Under the pieces are notes generated by a model. The model worked only from the letters and a program-made list of their open reading frames with translations. It was not told where the DNA came from and did not search any database. 41,846 nucleotides of DNA, from positions 1-41,846 of the forward strand of contig CAMAYR010000009.1 of the NCBI GenBank assembly GCA_945862355.1. The letters run 5' to 3'. Numbering within the stretch: position 1 is the first letter of the stretch; every line of letters starts with the position of its first letter. Shown here in pieces: positions 38,229 to 41,846 of the stretch. The stretch is from Devosia equisanguinis (lineage in GTDB: Bacteria; Pseudomonadota; Alphaproteobacteria; Rhizobiales; Hyphomicrobiaceae). Position numbers and translations under genes: made by a program.

Positions 38229-40358
38229 ATGGCGTTCGGTAAGCGAGACAGCGACGCCAGAAGAACTTCACGATTCCGCAGAATAGCGACGGGTGTTCTG
38301 CTGGTCGCGCTGTCGCCGTTCATTGCTTTCGGCACGGGCGCGCTACTCATGGGGCCGGCGCCGATCGCGCGCGGGGAGCACGTGTCTACGACAGTGCTCG
38401 ACCGTAACGGCGAGCTGCTGCGGGCGTTCACCACGCCAGAAGGCCGCTGGCGCTTGCCGATCGAGCCCGGCGATGTCGATCAGCGCTATCTGGCGCTGCT
38501 CTTGGCATTCGAGGACCAGCGCTTCCACCAGCACCGCGGCGCCGATCCGATCGCGTTCGCGCGTGCTGCGTATCAGCTCGTCAAGCACCGCCGTCTCGTC
38601 TCCGGCGGCTCGACACTCACCATGCAGGTCGCGCGCCTGCTCGAGGGCGAGCACGAGAAGACGGCGATGGGCAAGCTGCGCCAGATCGTGCGTGCAGTTC
38701 AGCTCGAAGCGAGCCTCTCGAAGCAGCAGGTGCTGCGGCTCTACCTTCGCCTCGCACCGTTCGGGGGCAATCTCGAAGGCGTGCGGGCAGCGTCGTGGGC
38801 ATACTTCGGCAAGGAGCCGCGGCGGCTGTCGATCGCCGAGGCGGCGCTGCTCGTCGCACTGCCGCAAGCCCCTGGCGTGCGCCGGCCGGATCGCAATCCG
38901 CAAGCCGCGCAGCGCGCGCGCGATCGTGTGTTGGCGCGGGCAATGGAGAGCGGCATCATAACGCGGGAAGAAGCCGCGCAGGCTGTCAGGGAGCGCGTGC
39001 CGACTGCGCGTGCGGAGTTTCCAAAGCACGCCCCGCATCTGGCCGAGGCAGAGATGGCGCGGCAGCCCAAGCTCGCGGTGCATCGGCTGACCGTGGTGCG
39101 GCAGGTTCAGGCGAACCTCGAGACGCTGGCCCGCACCCATGCGCGTGCGCTCGGCGAGCGGTTGTCGGCCGCGATCCTCGCGATCGACCATCGCAGCGGA
39201 GAGGTGATCGCGCATCTGGGCTCGTCCGACTACTTCGACGAGCGCCGCCTCGGAGCCATCGACATGACGGCTGCAGTGCGCTCGCCGGGATCGACGCTGA
39301 AGCCGTTCATCTACGGGATGGGTTTCGAGGCCGGGATCGCACATCCCGAGACGCTGATCGAGGACCGTCCGACGCGGTTCGGCAACTACGCGCCCAAGAA
39401 TTTCGACGAGGACTTCCACGGCACCGTGACGATCCGCGAGGCGTTGGCGCAGTCGCTCAACATTCCTTCGGTCAAGGTGCTCGATACACTGGGACCGGCG
39501 CGGCTCGTCGCGCGCTTCAAACGCAACGGCGTGCTGCCCGTGCTGCCCGGTGATGGCGAGCCCACGCTGGCGATCGCGCTCGGCGGCGTGGGAATGCGGC
39601 TCCGCGATCTGGCGCAGCTTTACGGCGGTCTTGCGCGCGGCGGCGAGGCGGTGGCGTTGTCGCATATCGCAGGCGGCGGAGGAGAGGCCGGCACTCCGGT
39701 CTCGGCAGGGGCCCGCCAAGCGAGAGCGAATCTGCTCACACCGGTCGCGGCGTGGTACGTCACCGACATCTTGAAGGACGCTCCGCCGCCGGCGAGCGCG
39801 ATCGGCGGCCGGATCGCCTACAAGACGGGAACCTCTTACGGGTACCGGGATGCATGGGCAGTCGGCTATGATGGCCGGCATACGATCGCTGTCTGGGTCG
39901 GCCGTGCCGACGGCAGCTCGACGGCGGGCCTGACGGGGCGCGCCGCAGCCGCGCCACTGCTGTTCGATGCCTTCCCACGTGTTGCCCACAGACGTGCGGC
40001 TTTCCCCGCATCGCCGAACGGGACGCTACGCGGGAGCGGGGGCGATCTGCCGCAGCCGCTCAAGCGCTTCCGCGAAGGCGGCGAGGACAGGCCGGCTGGT
40101 GCCTTCCTCGATCCCCCCGTGCAGATCGCGTTTCCGCCCGACCGGTCTGAGCTGGAAGTGGCCGGCGAGGACATACCGCTCGTGCTCAAGGCCCAAGGCG
40201 GCGCGCTGCCGCTGACCTGGCTCGTCGATGGTGCGCCGATCACCGAAGCCGATGGCCGCCGCGAGATCGAATGGAAGCCTCACGGGCGAGGCTTCGTGCG
40301 GCTGTCCGTGATCGATGCGAAAGGGCGCGTCGACCGGGTCACGGTGCGGCTGCGCTGA
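38229..40358 (+). CDS. pbpC: Penicillin-binding protein 1C
   Basis: Glycosyltransferase motifs EDQRFHQHRGADP and GGSTLTMQVARLL; transpeptidase SPGSTLKPFIYG (SxxK), SLNIPS (SxN), KTGTSYG (KTG). ATG 38229 has GGAAGA upstream; ATG 38184 is an alternative start. Confidence 0.95.
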   Translation: MAFGKRDSDARRTSRFRRIATGVLLVALSPFIAFGTGALLMGPAPIARGEHVSTTVLDRNGELLRAFTTPEGRWRLPIEPGDVDQRYLALLLAFEDQRFHQHRGADPIAFARAAYQLVKHRRLVSGGSTLTMQVARLLEGEHEKTAMGKLRQIVRAVQLEASLSKQQVLRLYLRLAPFGGNLEGVRAASWAYFGKEPRRLSIAEAALLVALPQAPGVRRPDRNPQAAQRARDRVLARAMESGIITREEAAQAVRERVPTARAEFPKHAPHLAEAEMARQPKLAVHRLTVVRQVQANLETLARTHARALGERLSAAILAIDHRSGEVIAHLGSSDYFDERRLGAIDMTAAVRSPGSTLKPFIYGMGFEAGIAHPETLIEDRPTRFGNYAPKNFDEDFHGTVTIREALAQSLNIPSVKVLDTLGPARLVARFKRNGVLPVLPGDGEPTLAIALGGVGMRLRDLAQLYGGLARGGEAVALSHIAGGGGEAGTPVSAGARQARANLLTPVAAWYVTDILKDAPPPASAIGGRIAYKTGTSYGYRDAWAVGYDGRHTIAVWVGRADGSSTAGLTGRAAAAPLLFDAFPRVAHRRAAFPASPNGTLRGSGGDLPQPLKRFREGGEDRPAGAFLDPPVQIAFPPDRSELEVAGEDIPLVLKAQGGALPLTWLVDGAPITEADGRREIEWKPHGRGFVRLSVIDAKGRVDRVTVRLR

Positions 40359-41097
40359 TACCCTGCATGATTTGCCGGCAAAGTCCGGCGTCGAGCGTGC
40401 GGGGCTCGGGCGGTGAGGTGAGGCATTCACGGGGGCCGGCAATCGCGCCGTACAGTCCGTCGGGCAGCTTCAGGCCGGCAACTGCGAGGCCGGATGCAGA
40501 AAGAACCGTTCGGGCGCTTGCGACGGTGTCGCCCGGCCGCAGAGGGCGCGCCCGCGAAGCCGTGATGCCAAGCTCGGTCAACAGCGTGCCGATGCCGCAT
40601 CCTCGCGCCTTTGCGAGAGCCTCCAAACAGGTCCAGGCGTCCAGAAAGTCCGAACCCAGGCCGGGTGCCATTGCCTGGGCTGCGGCTTCGATCAGCACGC
40701 GTCGCTCGGGTCCAAGCTGGACCTCGCGTTCCATTTCGAGATCGATGCCGAGGGGCCCGCAGCCGCCGATGGCGAACAACGCAAGGCCGGTCGTATGGGA
40801 CAGACTGAAGTGAAGATCACCTGCGGCGAGACGCGGCTTTCCCGCCGGATCGATGAGCAGCTCGGCGCCGGGCAGCGCGGGGGCGCCTGCTGCGACGAGC
40901 AGCATTCGCAAGGCGATTCGCGCTCTTCGTCGATGAATGCGTGCGGGATTAGCGGGAGGCCTTTCCGACCAGTCACGCTCGGAGGGCGCGAGGAGGTGGA
41001 CGGCCGCCTCGGCGCTTTCGAGCAGTTGCGCGATCGCATCGAGGTCTGCGGACCAGATCTCCAGCGCCCGGCCGGCAGGCGCCGATGGCGACGTCAT
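40339..41097 (-). CDS. 4'-phosphopantetheinyl transferase superfamily protein
   Basis: [55 protein letters not shown] (WxxxEAxxKA-like). Confidence 0.87.
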   Translation of the reverse strand: MTSPSAPAGRALEIWSADLDAIAQLLESAEAAVHLLAPSERDWSERPPANPARIHRRRARIALRMLLVAAGAPALPGAELLIDPAGKPRLAAGDLHFSLSHTTGLALFAIGGCGPLGIDLEMEREVQLGPERRVLIEAAAQAMAPGLGSDFLDAWTCLEALAKARGCGIGTLLTELGITASRARPLRPGDTVASARTVLSASGLAVAGLKLPDGLYGAIAGPRECLTSPPEPRTLDAGLCRQIMQGISAAAP

Positions 41098-41591
41098 CGC
41101 CTTCCGCGGGCGCGCGGAGCAGCAACGATCTTGGCTGCGACCTCACCGCTCAGCAGGTCACGGCAGGCCTTCAGCTCGGATGCGATGCGGGCCAGCAGCG
41201 CCTTGCGATCGATCATCGGCTGCGGGACGCGCGCTGAACCCTTGCCGCGCCGGGCGCCGCGGGACCTGGCCGTCTGCGAAGCAGTCGTGGCGCGCGTACC
41301 GGGTGCTTCCAACCCCTTGCCGGGCTGCCAGCAGGTTTTGACCGCATCGAGCCCCTGCTCGCGCAGGATCTTCTGCACGCCCTTGATGGTGTAGCCTTCA
41401 TTGTGCAGGAGATGACGAATGCCGCGCAGGAGCTCGAGGTCGGCCGGCCGATAGTAACGCCGCCCGCCGCCGCGCTTCATCGGCTTGATCTGCGGGAAGC
41501 GGTTCTCCCAGAAACGGAGAACGTGCTTGGGCACGTCGAGATCGTCGGCGACCTCGCTTATGGTCCTGAAGGCGTCCGCGGCCTTGCTCAT
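41094..41591 (-). CDS. MerR family transcriptional regulator
   Basis: [69 protein letters not shown]. Confidence 0.94.
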   Translation of the reverse strand: MSKAADAFRTISEVADDLDVPKHVLRFWENRFPQIKPMKRGGGRRYYRPADLELLRGIRHLLHNEGYTIKGVQKILREQGLDAVKTCWQPGKGLEAPGTRATTASQTARSRGARRGKGSARVPQPMIDRKALLARIASELKACRDLLSGEVAAKIVAAPRARGRR

Positions 41592-41655
41592 GGGTGAGCC
41601 TTTCTATGGACCGGGCAACGCTGATCGATCGCCGCCGGCCTGGCCTCGTCTACGG

Positions 41656-41697
41656 TACGCAGTTTACGCTACTCGGGATACGTTACGCAGGATACGT
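41656..41697. promoter_or_regulatory. Repeated TACGCAG / GGATACGT motifs in the ihfA-merR intergenic region (possible operator)
   Basis: TACGCAG at 41656-41662 and 41684-41690; GGATACGT at 41676-41683 and 41690-41697 (14-nt period). Confidence 0.4.
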
Positions 41698-41743
41698 CAG
41701 GCAGCACATCGGAGCAGCTCGGAATTGTGCTCGTTCAGGCAGG

Positions 41744-41846
41744 TCACTCGGCGGCTTTGACAGCGTTCGTGGCCATGCCCTCGTTGATGCGCTCCTTCAT
41801 GATGTTGCTGGGCCGGAAAATCAATACCCGGCGGGGTGTAATGGGA
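41744..41846 (-). CDS. ihfA: Integration host factor subunit alpha, C-terminal fragment (truncated by window edge)
   Basis: Reverse strand reads ...PITPRRVLIFRPSNIMKERINEGMATNAVKAAE*; not in the ORF track because it is partial. Confidence 0.85.
   Translation of the reverse strand, partial: PITPRRVLIFRPSNIMKERINEGMATNAVKAAE

Noticed and set aside
36070-38271. 733-aa minus-strand ORF
   Set aside because: Antisense to the alpha-2-macroglobulin gene; Arg/His-rich shadow ORF.
38343-39989. 548-aa minus-strand ORF
   Set aside because: Antisense to pbpC, which carries all expected catalytic motifs.
1-41846. CRISPR arrays, transposons, integrases, prophage genes
   Set aside because: No regularly spaced repeats, transposase/integrase motifs or phage structural genes were seen in the translations.

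Overview
GC-rich bacterial chromosome segment, most likely alphaproteobacterial (Hyphomicrobiales-like gene content and order; this is an inference). It is densely packed with protein-coding genes. I saw no rRNA, CRISPR array or transposase, and no tRNA that I could recognise by eye.

Left to right:
- signal-peptide-less TAXI-type binding protein
- 642-aa fusion of a degenerate metallophosphoesterase-like domain to a radical SAM domain
- isocitrate lyase/PEP mutase superfamily enzyme
- divergent AroE-like dehydrogenase
- minus-strand run: Atm1-type ABC exporter, aldehyde dehydrogenase, apparently permuted ATP-grasp-like protein, intradiol dioxygenase
- Ala/Lys-rich (TolA-like) LysM protein
- LOG-family protein
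- M48 protease with a probable TTG start
- DUF6600-like Pro-rich protein carrying an apparent frameshift
- MeaB GTPase
- minus-strand catabolic-looking cluster: ThDP enzyme, PPOX-like, Asp/Glu racemase-like, MBL hydrolase
- methyltransferase
- 4,5-dihydroxyphthalate decarboxylase-like PBP-fold protein
- TusA
- RimK
- HslU
- Hsp70-like, 4-TM and small-protein locus
- bacterial alpha-2-macroglobulin with PBP1C
- PPTase, MerR, and the C-terminus of IHF-alpha at the right edge

The best candidates for undescribed biology are the degenerate-metallophosphoesterase/radical SAM fusion and the Hsp70-like/membrane-protein/small-protein locus. The ATP-grasp/dioxygenase pair comes next. Start sites were adjusted from the ORF track where a Shine-Dalgarno-like sequence or domain start supported it.
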